From the NCBI GenBank assembly GCA_041744375.1, contig JBGTLA010000109.1:1-64000 (forward strand): 64,000 nt of DNA, read 5' to 3'. Origin of the DNA: JBGTLA01 sp041744375. GTDB taxonomy: Bacteria; Actinomycetota; Acidimicrobiia; Spongiisociales; ZC4RG35. How positions within the stretch are numbered: the stretch's first letter is position 1; each line of letters begins with the position of its first letter. Positions 34,751 to 42,792 of this stretch are shown one piece after another. The notes below the pieces were generated by a model. The model searched no databases and had not been told where the DNA came from. It was given only the letters and a program-made list of their open reading frames with translations. The position numbers and the translations under genes were made by a program.

Positions 34751-34766
34751 CATTTGCTCCTATTCC

Positions 34767-34790
34767 AGTGAGTGAAACTGCTATCTCACT
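34767..34790. promoter_or_regulatory. Inverted repeat before the cluster A binding-protein gene
   Basis: AGTGAG (34767-34772) and CTCACT (34785-34790) form a 6-bp inverted repeat with a 12-nt spacer, 15-35 bp upstream of the start codon. It is a candidate operator for the cluster's IclR regulator, based only on symmetry and position. Confidence 0.35.
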
Positions 34791-34886
34791 TGCTGAATGG
34801 TTCATACCACCCTCTGTTCCAGCTGTCAACGGATCCCCACTCCGGCGGTAATGCGATTCGCTCCCAGGAAAGCGGCGGTGAAGAAG

Positions 34887-34993
34887 CTAGGACAGTGTTG
34901 AGCAAGTCGTTTCCGCCATCGCCGACAGTCCTCCTGCCAGGCACTGTGATGGGCCAGCGGTCGAACTTCCGCTCTTTTTCAACAACGTCCTAG
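34887..34993. mobile_element. MITE-like element, copy 1 (99 bp plus 4-bp flanking duplication CTAG)
   Basis: The element proper is 34891-34989. Its ends are imperfect inverted repeats: GACAGTGTTGAGCAAG on the left, and GACGTTGTTGAAAAAG read inward from the right (12 of 16 match). It is flanked by a direct repeat CTAG (34887-34890 and 34990-34993), as expected for a target-site duplication. It encodes nothing. A second copy with the same layout is at 44027-44124; the two are roughly two-thirds identical by eye, with the block AGTCCTCCT at the same offset. The right-hand CTAG contains the stop codon of the amidohydrolase gene, so it inserted exactly behind that gene. The rest of 34751-34886 holds no supported gene. 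Confidence 0.8.
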
Positions 34994-35949
34994 TGGCGCG
35001 GGCGGATGCCGGAGTCGCTCCCACCGAGGATGGTCGCCACCTCGGCCGCCGAGAGGCCTTCGAGAGCTGCCTCCACAGAATCGACACCCATCGGGAAGGG
35101 CCAGTCGCTGCCGAACTCGACCGATTCGAGGCCGAAGGTGTCGACTACGTGGCGCAAGTACGAACGGTCGTGCACGACAGTGTCCACCGCGAAGCGACGC
35201 ACCGCCTCACGGGGGGCGAGGGTGAGTGCCCCGAGGCCGAGCCGTCCCGTCGTCACCCCCCGCTCCCAGCGGCCCGCCAGGGCTGCAGTCGCTCCCCCGC
35301 CGTGGGCCAGCAGGATGCGCAGGTCGCGATGGCGACCCATCACGTCACCGAACACCAGGTGGGCGGCCGCCACGGCCGTCTCATAGGGGTTGCCCACCAG
35401 GTTGCCGAGGTAGAAGTGGGCGAGTCGATCGTCGCGGCACTCACCAGGATGGATGAACCCCGGCAGCGCCCGATCCTCCAGCACCTCCCACAGGGGGGCG
35501 TAGACCTCGTCCGAATAGACGAGGTCCCCGAGCTCGGTCCCGAGAGTTACCCCCGCCCATGAGTCGTCGAGGCCTGCCACCACCTCGGCAGCGAGGCGGG
35601 GCCGCTCGACGGGCACGTAGGCCATGGGCCGCAGACGCCCACCCGCACACGCCTCCACCAGGCCCTCGTTGACGAGAGTCACCCACCTCTCGGTATCACG
35701 GTCGCCAAGGTCGGGCCGGTAGAGGGGCGGGGGGGGCGAGACGAGCGCGCCCACTAGCCCGTTGTCGTCGAGCCAACCGCTCAATACCTCAGAACGGGTG
35801 ATGCGGTGCATGGCAAACCGAAGCATCGGTGTGACCAGGACGTCGCCGTCGACGGCCATCCCATATCTTTGTCGCTTCGCCTCGTCGACGACCGAAGCTG
35901 GGACCAGGTGGGTGTGAACGTCCCATCCTCGGCGTTTCTCAGCGAGCAT
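34990..35949 (-). CDS. Amidohydrolase-2 / ACMSD-like metal-dependent hydrolase
   Basis: A 319-residue TIM-barrel protein of the amidohydrolase 2 (ACMS-decarboxylase-like) family: metal motif DVHTHLVP near the N-terminus, GFIHPGE, LLAHGGGATAAL, and the catalytic Asp in FGSDWPFPMG. Relatives decarboxylate or hydrolyse ring-cleavage products of aromatic compounds. The start at 35949 (MLAEKRRGWDVHTH) is preceded by GAGGAAG and overlaps the cupin gene's end by 11 bp; the frame is open to 36123 but that is a shadow. Its TAG stop lies in the target duplication of the MITE-like element. Last gene of cluster B. Confidence 0.88.
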   Translation of the reverse strand: MLAEKRRGWDVHTHLVPASVVDEAKRQRYGMAVDGDVLVTPMLRFAMHRITRSEVLSGWLDDNGLVGALVSPPPPLYRPDLGDRDTERWVTLVNEGLVEACAGGRLRPMAYVPVERPRLAAEVVAGLDDSWAGVTLGTELGDLVYSDEVYAPLWEVLEDRALPGFIHPGECRDDRLAHFYLGNLVGNPYETAVAAAHLVFGDVMGRHRDLRILLAHGGGATAALAGRWERGVTTGRLGLGALTLAPREAVRRFAVDTVVHDRSYLRHVVDTFGLESVEFGSDWPFPMGVDSVEAALEGLSAAEVATILGGSDSGIRPRH

Positions 35950-36373
35950 CTTCCTCGTTCGTGTACCAGGACGGGACCTCGGGATAGTGGTGTCCGTCAT
36001 ACACCTCCAGGAGCACCGACGTCTCGTCGGCGACGGTGGGACCGTGAGTGCTTCCTTTGGGGTTCCAGTAGAAGTCACCCGGCTGCAAAGTGGTACCTGT
36101 GGGGATGTATCGGTAACGACCACTCAGGCAGTACATGAACTGGTTGGATGAGTGGACGTGTGCCGAAGGGATCCCCGATCCCTGTGCGAAGCGGACGAGG
36201 GCGATCGAGGCCCCCGAGTCCTCGTCGCGCCACAGCATCTTGTGCGAGAGGCCATCGAGGGACTTATCGATCCATTCCATGTCCCCGGTGTGCAACAGCA
36301 CCTCCCGGAAGGAACCCATCGCTTCGACCGGAACCTCTCCGGCCGGTCCACCGAACGGGCTGACGTCACTCAC
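35939..36373 (-). CDS. Cupin-domain protein, dioxygenase-like
   Basis: A 144-residue single-domain cupin. Motif 1 is SAHVHSSNQFMYCLSGRY (metal-binding His, His, and a Gln in place of the usual Glu), and motif 2 is GDFYWNPKGSTHGPTV with the final His. Overall it resembles ChrR-like cupins such as the 2,4'-dihydroxyacetophenone and acetylacetone dioxygenases, which cleave carbon-carbon bonds with a non-heme metal. The GTG start at 36373 overlaps the previous cupin's stop by 8 bp; the frame further upstream is a shadow. Confidence 0.78.
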   Translation of the reverse strand: MSDVSPFGGPAGEVPVEAMGSFREVLLHTGDMEWIDKSLDGLSHKMLWRDEDSGASIALVRFAQGSGIPSAHVHSSNQFMYCLSGRYRYIPTGTTLQPGDFYWNPKGSTHGPTVADETSVLLEVYDGHHYPEVPSWYTNEEDAR

Positions 36374-36722
36374 CGGTCCACTCCTCTGTCTTGATCTCGA
36401 TGAGGCGGCACCGATACGGAACGTCGGATACGTTGACCAGCCGGTGGACGGGCCCCTGTTCGCTGCGGACCACCACGTTCCCGGCCGGCTCGAACGTGTC
36501 GCGGGTATCACCGAAGATCGTTTGCACCTGGTTGGCGTCTCCGCCGAGAGAGATGACGACGTAGGGGTGACGGTGGAAGTGGAACGGCTGAGAATCGCTC
36601 GGCTCGAGGGCGATTCCCCACACTCTTACCGAGTCGTCCTCATACAACAGGTCCTGGCCGACGTCGTCCAGATCTATGCCCTGGCGACTGGCTTCCACCA
36701 GCCCGAAACGGTCTTCGTTCAT
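36366..36722 (-). CDS. Small cupin-domain protein
   Basis: A 118-residue cupin with motif 1 PFHFHRHPYVVISLGG and a second half with PAGNVVVRSEQGPVHRLVNVSD. Metal-ligand histidines are present in both motifs (HFHRH and the VHRL His). It could be a small dioxygenase, an isomerase, or a ligand-binding protein; its neighbours suggest a role in ring-cleavage catabolism. It is joined to the FAD hydroxylase gene by an ATGA overlap. Confidence 0.75.
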   Translation of the reverse strand: MNEDRFGLVEASRQGIDLDDVGQDLLYEDDSVRVWGIALEPSDSQPFHFHRHPYVVISLGGDANQVQTIFGDTRDTFEPAGNVVVRSEQGPVHRLVNVSDVPYRCRLIEIKTEEWTGE

Positions 36723-38299
36723 ATCTCCTCCGTTGTGGATGGCCTTCCGGTGATCGTGCGATAGACATCCTCGGCGACGCCGCCGCCCATCGGTGCGGTG
36801 GCGGCTACGTGCCCGTCGGGCCGGACCAGCACCGTCGTGTCGGGGGCGCAGCCGAACCGGGCCTGGACGAGGGATCCGACGTCGAGGAGCGTCCGTTCCC
36901 GGCGTCCGCCGTCGAGAGTGGCGTCCCAGCGAGAAACGACAAAATGCCCCAGGGCCGTCGTCGAGTCGGGGATCGTCGGGCGCCGCCGGGCGTCGGTGAA
37001 GTGGAAGGCTACGAAGCGGTCGGCCACCAGCTGATGAGTGCTCACGGTCCCCTCGTTGCGGCGGAGGACCATATCGGGGATGCGGTCGCCCACCCGCAGC
37101 GGAGAGAGCGCAGGACCGTCAGGAGTCAGGGCCCACTCTCCCGTCCCGGCGACGTCGAGACGAACGGCCAGCATCGAGCGGGTCATGGCGTTGGCCCAGT
37201 CGTGGTCGGTCATGGCCGCCAGTGATTGGGACCGGCGGGCCATGTACTCAGAGGCCGCTTCGGCCATGGCGGCCGAGCCGTGCCGGGCCAGCGGACCCTG
37301 TTCGCGTTCGTAACCGTCGAGCAGGGAAGGTTCCGCCCAGCCCCGGGCCACCCATGCCAGCCGCCACGGCAGGTTGGAGGCGTCGAGAACACCGGTGTTG
37401 AGACCCAACGCCCACATCGGGGTGATGAGATGGGCGGCGTCGCCCATGAGGAAAACCCGACCGTCTCGCCACCGGTCGACGGATCGGGCGTGGACCGTAT
37501 ACTCGTAGGAACCCATCACCTCGAGCCGGTCTACATCCCCGATGTACTGGCGAGCCTTGGTGGCCAGGGCGGACTGGTCAAAGCCGGGTGAGTCGGCCTT
37601 GCGTGGGTAGAGAAACCGCCAGAACTCGGGTTGGCGCACCAGGACCATCCACTCTTCGGGGTCGGCAAAATAGGCGAGGTAGGGGTAGTCGCGAGGATTG
37701 GCGACATCGAGGTCGACGGCCACGTCCACGAGCATGTACCGCTCCGGGAAGGTGGTGCCGCTCACCCCTACCCCGAGGCCCTTGCGGATGGTGGAGCGAC
37801 CCCCATCACATGCCAGCAGGTAGGACGCCTCGATCTCGACCGAACCGTTCTCGGCCTGGGCCGACACCATGACATGATCCTCTCGGGCATCGAATGCCAT
37901 CACCCGGTGGCCGAGGCGCAGCGCTCCCGGTGCCCTGACAGCCAATGCACCGGCCAGAACTGGCTCCAGAACGTGTTGGGGGATGTTGACCACGAACGGG
38001 TACCGGGTGTCGTCGCGCAGCAACCACGTCTTGATAGACCGCAGTGTCTGGCCACTGGCACGATCCACGTCGCCGATCTCGTCGATGCGCAGCGCCTGGG
38101 CCAAGACGTCATCGGCGACGCCGTAACGGTCGAGTACCTCGACGGTGCGGGTCAGGAGCGTCCCCGCCTTTGTTTCCCGGGAGAGTTCGGTGTCTTCTTC
38201 CAAGACGACCACGTCGAGACCGTAGTGCACGAGCCCGAGAGCAGTGATCAGACCCACCGGACCGGCTCCGACCACCACGACGGGTCGAGCGGCCGTCAC
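36719..38299 (-). CDS. FAD-dependent aromatic hydroxylase (PheA/TfdB/MhpA group)
   Basis: A 526-residue class A flavin monooxygenase. The FAD motif VVVVGAGPVGLITALGLVHYG, the DG motif ACDGGRSTIRKGLG and the GD motif RVFLMGDAAHLITPMWALGLNTG are all intact, followed by the C-terminal thioredoxin-like domain of the phenol-hydroxylase group. It probably adds a hydroxyl to an aromatic or heteroaromatic ring using NAD(P)H and O2, preparing it for cleavage. The GTG start at 38299 overlaps the SDR stop (GTGA); the frame to 38773 is a shadow of the SDR gene. Confidence 0.9.
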   Translation of the reverse strand: MTAARPVVVVGAGPVGLITALGLVHYGLDVVVLEEDTELSRETKAGTLLTRTVEVLDRYGVADDVLAQALRIDEIGDVDRASGQTLRSIKTWLLRDDTRYPFVVNIPQHVLEPVLAGALAVRAPGALRLGHRVMAFDAREDHVMVSAQAENGSVEIEASYLLACDGGRSTIRKGLGVGVSGTTFPERYMLVDVAVDLDVANPRDYPYLAYFADPEEWMVLVRQPEFWRFLYPRKADSPGFDQSALATKARQYIGDVDRLEVMGSYEYTVHARSVDRWRDGRVFLMGDAAHLITPMWALGLNTGVLDASNLPWRLAWVARGWAEPSLLDGYEREQGPLARHGSAAMAEAASEYMARRSQSLAAMTDHDWANAMTRSMLAVRLDVAGTGEWALTPDGPALSPLRVGDRIPDMVLRRNEGTVSTHQLVADRFVAFHFTDARRRPTIPDSTTALGHFVVSRWDATLDGGRRERTLLDVGSLVQARFGCAPDTTVLVRPDGHVAATAPMGGGVAEDVYRTITGRPSTTEEI

Positions 38300-39021
38300 G
38301 TCTCCACCTCGAGTGCTCGCTCGCGACTCAGGGAAGAGGCGGCCATCGTGGCGGCGTCCGACAGAAGGAAGAGGATGGGTTGGACCACGTCTTCGGGCCT
38401 GCCCACCCCCACCGTGGCAGCCCAGTGCCGGCGCTCGGACTCGTCGTTGGCGGCCCGATACTGTCGGGTGTCGACCACGCCGGGGGAAACGAGGTGGACC
38501 CGCACGCCCGACCTGGATACCTCGGCGGCGAGGGTACGGGCAAGGCCGTGGGCGGCGGCCTTGGTGGTGGAGTAGGCGGCCGCCCCCGGCCACCCGGACA
38601 GGGCGATGCCGGAGGTGAACATCACCACCGCTCCGCGCCCGGCGTCCACCATGGCCGGGACAAAAGCCTGACACGTCCACAGGATCCCCTCGAGGTTGAC
38701 AGCCTGGACCCTCCGCCATTCTTCGGCATCGACTTCGAGCACACGCCCGCGCGGCTGGATGACGGCGCCGCACACCAATCCCGTCACTAGACCCAACCCC
38801 GCTGCGACGGCGCCGGCGGCTTCGACCACGGCGGTGCGGTCGGAGACGTCCACCCGGTGGTAGTCGATTTGTTCGTGGAGATCGTGGGGGCGGGTGTCAA
38901 CGTCGAGAACGGCCACGGAAGCCCCCACGGCAAGTGCTGCTTCGGCCACCGCCCGGGAGATGCCGTTGGCGCCTCCCGTCACGACCACCACGTCACCGGC
39001 CCCGTCGAAGGTGGCTTTCAT
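38296..39021 (-). CDS. Short-chain dehydrogenase/reductase
   Basis: A 241-residue SDR: cofactor motif VTGGANGISRAVAE, acidic DVDT after beta-2 (NAD preference), and catalytic YSTTK with an upstream serine in FTSGIALSG. The NNAG-type motif is modified to VCGAV. It probably oxidises an alcohol in the cluster B pathway. It overlaps the GntR gene by ATGA and the hydroxylase by GTGA. Confidence 0.9.
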   Translation of the reverse strand: MKATFDGAGDVVVVTGGANGISRAVAEAALAVGASVAVLDVDTRPHDLHEQIDYHRVDVSDRTAVVEAAGAVAAGLGLVTGLVCGAVIQPRGRVLEVDAEEWRRVQAVNLEGILWTCQAFVPAMVDAGRGAVVMFTSGIALSGWPGAAAYSTTKAAAHGLARTLAAEVSRSGVRVHLVSPGVVDTRQYRAANDESERRHWAATVGVGRPEDVVQPILFLLSDAATMAASSLSRERALEVET

Positions 39022-39710
39022 GCAGAGCCCTCGTCTGAGATATGGGCGGCCATTCGTTCAGCGGCGCGGTTGAGATGGGCGACCAGTGCCTTGCCGGCTC
39101 GATGACGGTCGTTGGCCTGGCAGGCTTCGAGGATGGGATTGTGCTCGTGATACGAGACCTGTTGCTCGTCGCGCCCGGATGGGTAGGTGAATCGATATCG
39201 CTCGCTATTACGCCACACCGCTTCGATGGCATGCATCAGCCATTTCGACCCCGCCGATCGGTAGAGGGTGAAGTGGGCCTCGGTGTGGGCCTCGCGCGCT
39301 TCGACGATCTTGCCGGCCTGGGCGAATTCCACATATCGTTGGAGCCACTGTTGTGTCTCCTTGGCGGCCTCGGGGGTGAAGGCCGCGGCTGCTTTCTCCA
39401 CTGCAGCCCGTTCCAGCAAGCGGCGGGTCTCCATCGTGTCCTCGAAGTCGGCCCGGCTGAGCGTGCGCACGAAAGCGCCCCGACGCGGGTGCACCTCGAC
39501 CAGGCCGAGGGACTCGAGGCGGCGCAGGGCCTCGCGTACAGGCATCATGCTCATGTCCAGTTTCGCCGCCAGGTCGACCAGGCGGAGATGCGACCCGGCG
39601 GGAACCTCGCCTGCGACAATTGCCTGGTGGAGGTGGGCGGCCGCCTGCTCGGCCATGGTCGGGCGGTCGTTGCGGGAAGTCGCGCCCCGGCTCCCGGACA
39701 CGTCAGGCAC
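39018..39710 (-). CDS. GntR-family regulator, FCD (FadR-like) subfamily
   Basis: A 230-residue regulator with an N-terminal winged helix (LVDLAAKLDMSMMPVREALRRLESLGLVEVHPRRGAFV) and a C-terminal all-helical FCD domain (residues 95-215), whose histidines (EAHTEAHF, about residue 140; YHEHNPI, about 190) probably bind a metal and a carboxylate ligand. It is the likely local regulator of cluster B. The GTG start at 39710 overlaps the RidA stop by 8 bp. Confidence 0.92.
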   Translation of the reverse strand: MPDVSGSRGATSRNDRPTMAEQAAAHLHQAIVAGEVPAGSHLRLVDLAAKLDMSMMPVREALRRLESLGLVEVHPRRGAFVRTLSRADFEDTMETRRLLERAAVEKAAAAFTPEAAKETQQWLQRYVEFAQAGKIVEAREAHTEAHFTLYRSAGSKWLMHAIEAVWRNSERYRFTYPSGRDEQQVSYHEHNPILEACQANDRHRAGKALVAHLNRAAERMAAHISDEGSA

Positions 39711-40107
39711 GATCGGAGACGACGGCGATGGCGTTCATCTCGATGAGGTAGTCGGGCGACGTGAACTTGGTCACCTCGACCATGGTCGAGGCGGGGGCAA
39801 CGCCGGTGAAGTACTCGGCGCGCACGGCGTGGATGGCATCGAAATGCTCCATATTGCGGATGTAGACGTCGACCCGACAGATGTCTTCGAGCGTGCCACC
39901 CGCCTCCTCGACCGCCGCCTTCAGATTTTCGCACACCTGGCGAGCCTGTGCCGTCACGTCGCCCACCCCGGCGATGGTTCCGTCGGGCCGGCGCGAGGTC
40001 ATCCCCGAGATGAAGACCAGCCTGCCCGAGCCCTCGGCTTCGACTGCCTGAGAGAAGTGTCCGTTCGGTTCGCTGAGCCGGTTCGTTCGTATCTCACGTT
40101 TCGGCAT
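39703..40107 (-). CDS. ridA: RidA-family enamine/imine deaminase
   Basis: A 134-residue YjgF/YER057c/UK114-family protein. The family arginine is in CRVDVYIRNMEHFDAIHAV and the acidic residue in YLIEMNAIAVV; SQAVEAEGSGRLVFISGMTS is the usual N-terminal region. RidA hydrolyses reactive imines or enamines. Inside a catabolic operon it could hydrolyse a ring-cleavage enamine, which hints that the substrate contains nitrogen (inference). It overlaps both neighbours (14 bp upstream, 8 bp downstream). Confidence 0.88.
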   Translation of the reverse strand: MPKREIRTNRLSEPNGHFSQAVEAEGSGRLVFISGMTSRRPDGTIAGVGDVTAQARQVCENLKAAVEEAGGTLEDICRVDVYIRNMEHFDAIHAVRAEYFTGVAPASTMVEVTKFTSPDYLIEMNAIAVVSDRA

Positions 40108-41200
40108 CGGCTCCTCCTTCGGATGGATGAATGAATTCCAGGGCGGGCGCTTCGGCGCCGACCCGGCCGGCCGTCTCGATGAGGGCCGCCACCACCGACC
40201 GTTCCAATCGGGCTACTCCTGCCGCCAGGTGCCGACGTTCGAAAGCCGGTTGGCCGGGGCTATACACCCTCTCGTGGCCTGCAGCGGGAGCAGAGCCGCG
40301 TAGGCGCTCCGCCGCTGCCGCCACCTCCTCTTCCAGCTCGGAAAGGGGCCGGAAGAAGGAAGCGTCGATGGCAGCAAAGAGGTGGGAGGAGTCGTAGGGA
40401 ACAGCCGGATCGCCGTAGAGCGGAGCGACGGCGTCACCCCACGCCCCCGAGGACAGGGAACCGGCCAACAGGTCGAGCATGAACGCCAGCCCGAAGCCTT
40501 TGTGACCGCCGGCCGGCAACAGCATGCCGGCAATGGCCTGGGCGGGGTCGGTGGTGGGGCGACCACTGGCGTCGGTCGCCCACGTCGGGGGTATCTCCCG
40601 GCCCGCCTGGTCAGCCATGCGCACCTTTCCCATCGCCGCCTCGCTGAGGGCGACGTCGAGAACCACCGGTATCTCCCCGGTTGACGGCAGGGCGATGGCA
40701 AGGGGGTTGTTGCCCACCATCCGCTCCGCCCCGCCCGGGGCCGGCATGAGCGGCCGGGTGTTGCACGAGGCGAAACCGACGCAGCCGGCGGCGGTGGCGG
40801 CAAGGGCGTAGCGCCGGGCCATGCCGAAATGGAAACCGTGGCGAACGGTCACCAACCCGAGGCCATACGCCTGAGCCTTGGCAACGGCGATCCTCATCGC
40901 CTCGTCTCCGCTCACCTGGCCGAACCCATGGCGACCGTCGAGCACAGCCACCGCCGCCCGGTCGACGACGATCTCGGGTCGGGCCACGGGGTCGACCGAT
41001 CCGGCCAAGACCCGATCCACATACATCGGGACGAGCATGACCCCATGCGACGACACACCTTCCAGGTCGGCGTCGACCAGGCTCTCGGCGACGGTACGGG
41101 CGGTATCAGCGTCGGCGCCGGCCGCCTCGAAGAGCGCCGACACCGTGGCTATGAGCGAGTGGGCAACCACCGCCACACGAGGCGACTCGAGGGTCGTCAC
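40094..41200 (-). CDS. Malate/L-lactate (Ldh-family) dehydrogenase
   Basis: A 368-residue NAD(P)-dependent oxidoreductase of the LDH2/MDH2 family: GVSSHGVMLVPMYVDR carries the catalytic His, with HGFGQVSGDEAM, NNPLAIALPS and PAGGHKGFGLAFMLDLLAG typical of the group. Relatives act on malate, sulfolactate, ureidoglycolate or delta-1-piperideine-2-carboxylate. The GTG start overlaps the permease stop (GTGA). Confidence 0.9.
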   Translation of the reverse strand: MTTLESPRVAVVAHSLIATVSALFEAAGADADTARTVAESLVDADLEGVSSHGVMLVPMYVDRVLAGSVDPVARPEIVVDRAAVAVLDGRHGFGQVSGDEAMRIAVAKAQAYGLGLVTVRHGFHFGMARRYALAATAAGCVGFASCNTRPLMPAPGGAERMVGNNPLAIALPSTGEIPVVLDVALSEAAMGKVRMADQAGREIPPTWATDASGRPTTDPAQAIAGMLLPAGGHKGFGLAFMLDLLAGSLSSGAWGDAVAPLYGDPAVPYDSSHLFAAIDASFFRPLSELEEEVAAAAERLRGSAPAAGHERVYSPGQPAFERRHLAAGVARLERSVVAALIETAGRVGAEAPALEFIHPSEGGADAET

Positions 41201-42024
41201 ACTTGTTCCTCAGCCCACGGCACCAGCCACCTTTCGACGGCGGTGAGGGCGTAGTACAACACGATCGAGATGATGGCGAGGAAGGCCAGGGCAGCGAACG
41301 CCAACGACGTGTCGGCGGTGCCGCCGGAGATCACGATCAGGTAGCCAAGACCTTTTGTGGCACCCACAAACTCGCCGATCACGGCTCCGATGACTGCCAG
41401 CGAGATGGCGAGCTTCAAGCCGACGAAGAGATGGGGCAAGGCCGAGGGCAGACGCACTTTGCGGAAAGCCTGGAAGGGGGTGGCTTCGAGCGACCGGATC
41501 AGCTCGCGCAGTTCCTCGGGAGTGGACTTGACCCCCGCCGCCGTCGACAGGACGATCGGGAAAAAGCACAACAGCACGACCATCACGATCTTGGGGAGAA
41601 CACCAAAGCCCATCCAGATGACCAGGAGGGGTGCGACTGCGATCTTAGGGACGGCATTGAACCCGAAGAGGATCGGCGAGAACATCCGGTCGAAGATCCA
41701 CGAGTAGGCGAGGGCAACGCCCAGCGGGACGCCGATCACCACCGCCAGAACGAATCCGGCCACCGTCTCCCACACCGTCACCCAGGTGTTGGAGATCATG
41801 ATGTCCCATTTGTCGACGATCGTCGTCACGACGTCGGCCGGCGAGGGGAGGATGAACGAGTTCCAGCCCGTGATGATCTTTACGAGCCACCAGCCACCGA
41901 GCAGCACGACCAAGCCGACCAAAGGAAGAACGATGGGAAGCATTCGGCTCCGTCGCTGTGCGGCCGCCCGGTCGGGAGCAGCCGCCTTCTCGGCGGCGGT
42001 GACGGAAGCCGAGTCGAAGGTCAC
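41197..42024 (-). CDS. ABC importer permease, SsuC/TauC/ThiX-like
   Basis: A 275-residue permease with about six helices and coupling motif EELRELIRSLEATPFQAFRKVRLPSALP, characteristic of the nitrate/taurine/aromatic-sulfonate importer class. It works with the ATPase and binding protein directly upstream. GTGA overlap at its start. Confidence 0.93.
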   Translation of the reverse strand: MTFDSASVTAAEKAAAPDRAAAQRRSRMLPIVLPLVGLVVLLGGWWLVKIITGWNSFILPSPADVVTTIVDKWDIMISNTWVTVWETVAGFVLAVVIGVPLGVALAYSWIFDRMFSPILFGFNAVPKIAVAPLLVIWMGFGVLPKIVMVVLLCFFPIVLSTAAGVKSTPEELRELIRSLEATPFQAFRKVRLPSALPHLFVGLKLAISLAVIGAVIGEFVGATKGLGYLIVISGGTADTSLAFAALAFLAIISIVLYYALTAVERWLVPWAEEQV

Positions 42025-42791
42025 GATGCCTCCGCTCCGGGTGTCTCGAACAAGAGGTCGCGGAGGGCGGCCGCATACCCGGACAGGGTCTCGGTGTGGG
42101 CGGTTTGCCCCAGGCTGCGTGGCCGGGGAACGTCGACCTCGACGATCTGGCGAATCTGGCCGGGACGCGGGGTCATGACCGCCACCCGGTCGGCCAGAAT
42201 CACGGCTTCGTCGATCGAGTGGGTGACGAACACCACGGTCTGACCGCTGGCGGCGCAGATGCGCTGCAGCTCCATCGACAGCTCCTCACGCGTAAGGGCA
42301 TCGAGGGCCGCGAATGGCTCGTCCATCAACAACACCTCGGGGTCGTACACGAGGGAGCGACACAACGAGGCCCGCTGCTGCATGCCACCCGAAAGTTCCC
42401 GGGGCAGTCGAGTAGCGAATTCGGTGAGACCGGTCGTCTCCAACAACTCCCCGGCTTTGCGCCGGTACGGGTCAGAATCGCCGTCCATCAACTCGATGGG
42501 CAGCATGACGTTCTCGAAGACCGTTCTCCACGGCAGCAAGGCCGGACGCTGAAACATCACGGCCACCCCCCGGCGGGGTTTCTCCACCAGGCGTCCACCC
42601 ACCGTCACCTTCCCGCCAGTAGGCGGGACGAGCCCGGCGATGATACGTAACAGGGTCGACTTGCCGCAGCCCGACCGGCCGACGAGGGTGAGAAACTCAC
42701 CCTCGTCGACCTGCAGGTCGATGCCGCGGAGGGCTTCGACGGCGCCTTCATTGGTGGAGAACGCCTTCGAAACCTGCTCGACCGAGATCAT
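42021..42791 (-). CDS. ABC importer ATPase, SsuB/TauB-like
   Basis: A 256-residue ATPase with Walker A GRSGCGKSTLLR, Q-loop FQRPALLPWRTV, signature LSGGMQQRASLCRSL, Walker B VLLMDEPFAALD and H-loop FVTHSIDEAVI, typical of the nitrate/sulfonate/taurine class. The start is one base after the binding-protein stop. Confidence 0.95.
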   Translation of the reverse strand: MISVEQVSKAFSTNEGAVEALRGIDLQVDEGEFLTLVGRSGCGKSTLLRIIAGLVPPTGGKVTVGGRLVEKPRRGVAVMFQRPALLPWRTVFENVMLPIELMDGDSDPYRRKAGELLETTGLTEFATRLPRELSGGMQQRASLCRSLVYDPEVLLMDEPFAALDALTREELSMELQRICAASGQTVVFVTHSIDEAVILADRVAVMTPRPGQIRQIVEVDVPRPRSLGQTAHTETLSGYAAALRDLLFETPGAEAS

Positions 42792-42792
42792 G

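Noticed and set aside
34891..34935. A 10-codon reading frame with an AGGAGG-like site on the minus strand of MITE copy 1
   Set aside because: The start codon is not conserved in copy 2, so coding potential is not supported.
34889..34990. The two similar ~100-bp sequences as a shared riboswitch or leader of the two importer operons
   Set aside because: Orientation and distance to the binding-protein genes fit, but each copy is bounded by its own 4-bp direct repeat (CTAG, CAAG) and has terminal inverted repeats, which a mobile element explains better. A covariance-model search would settle it.
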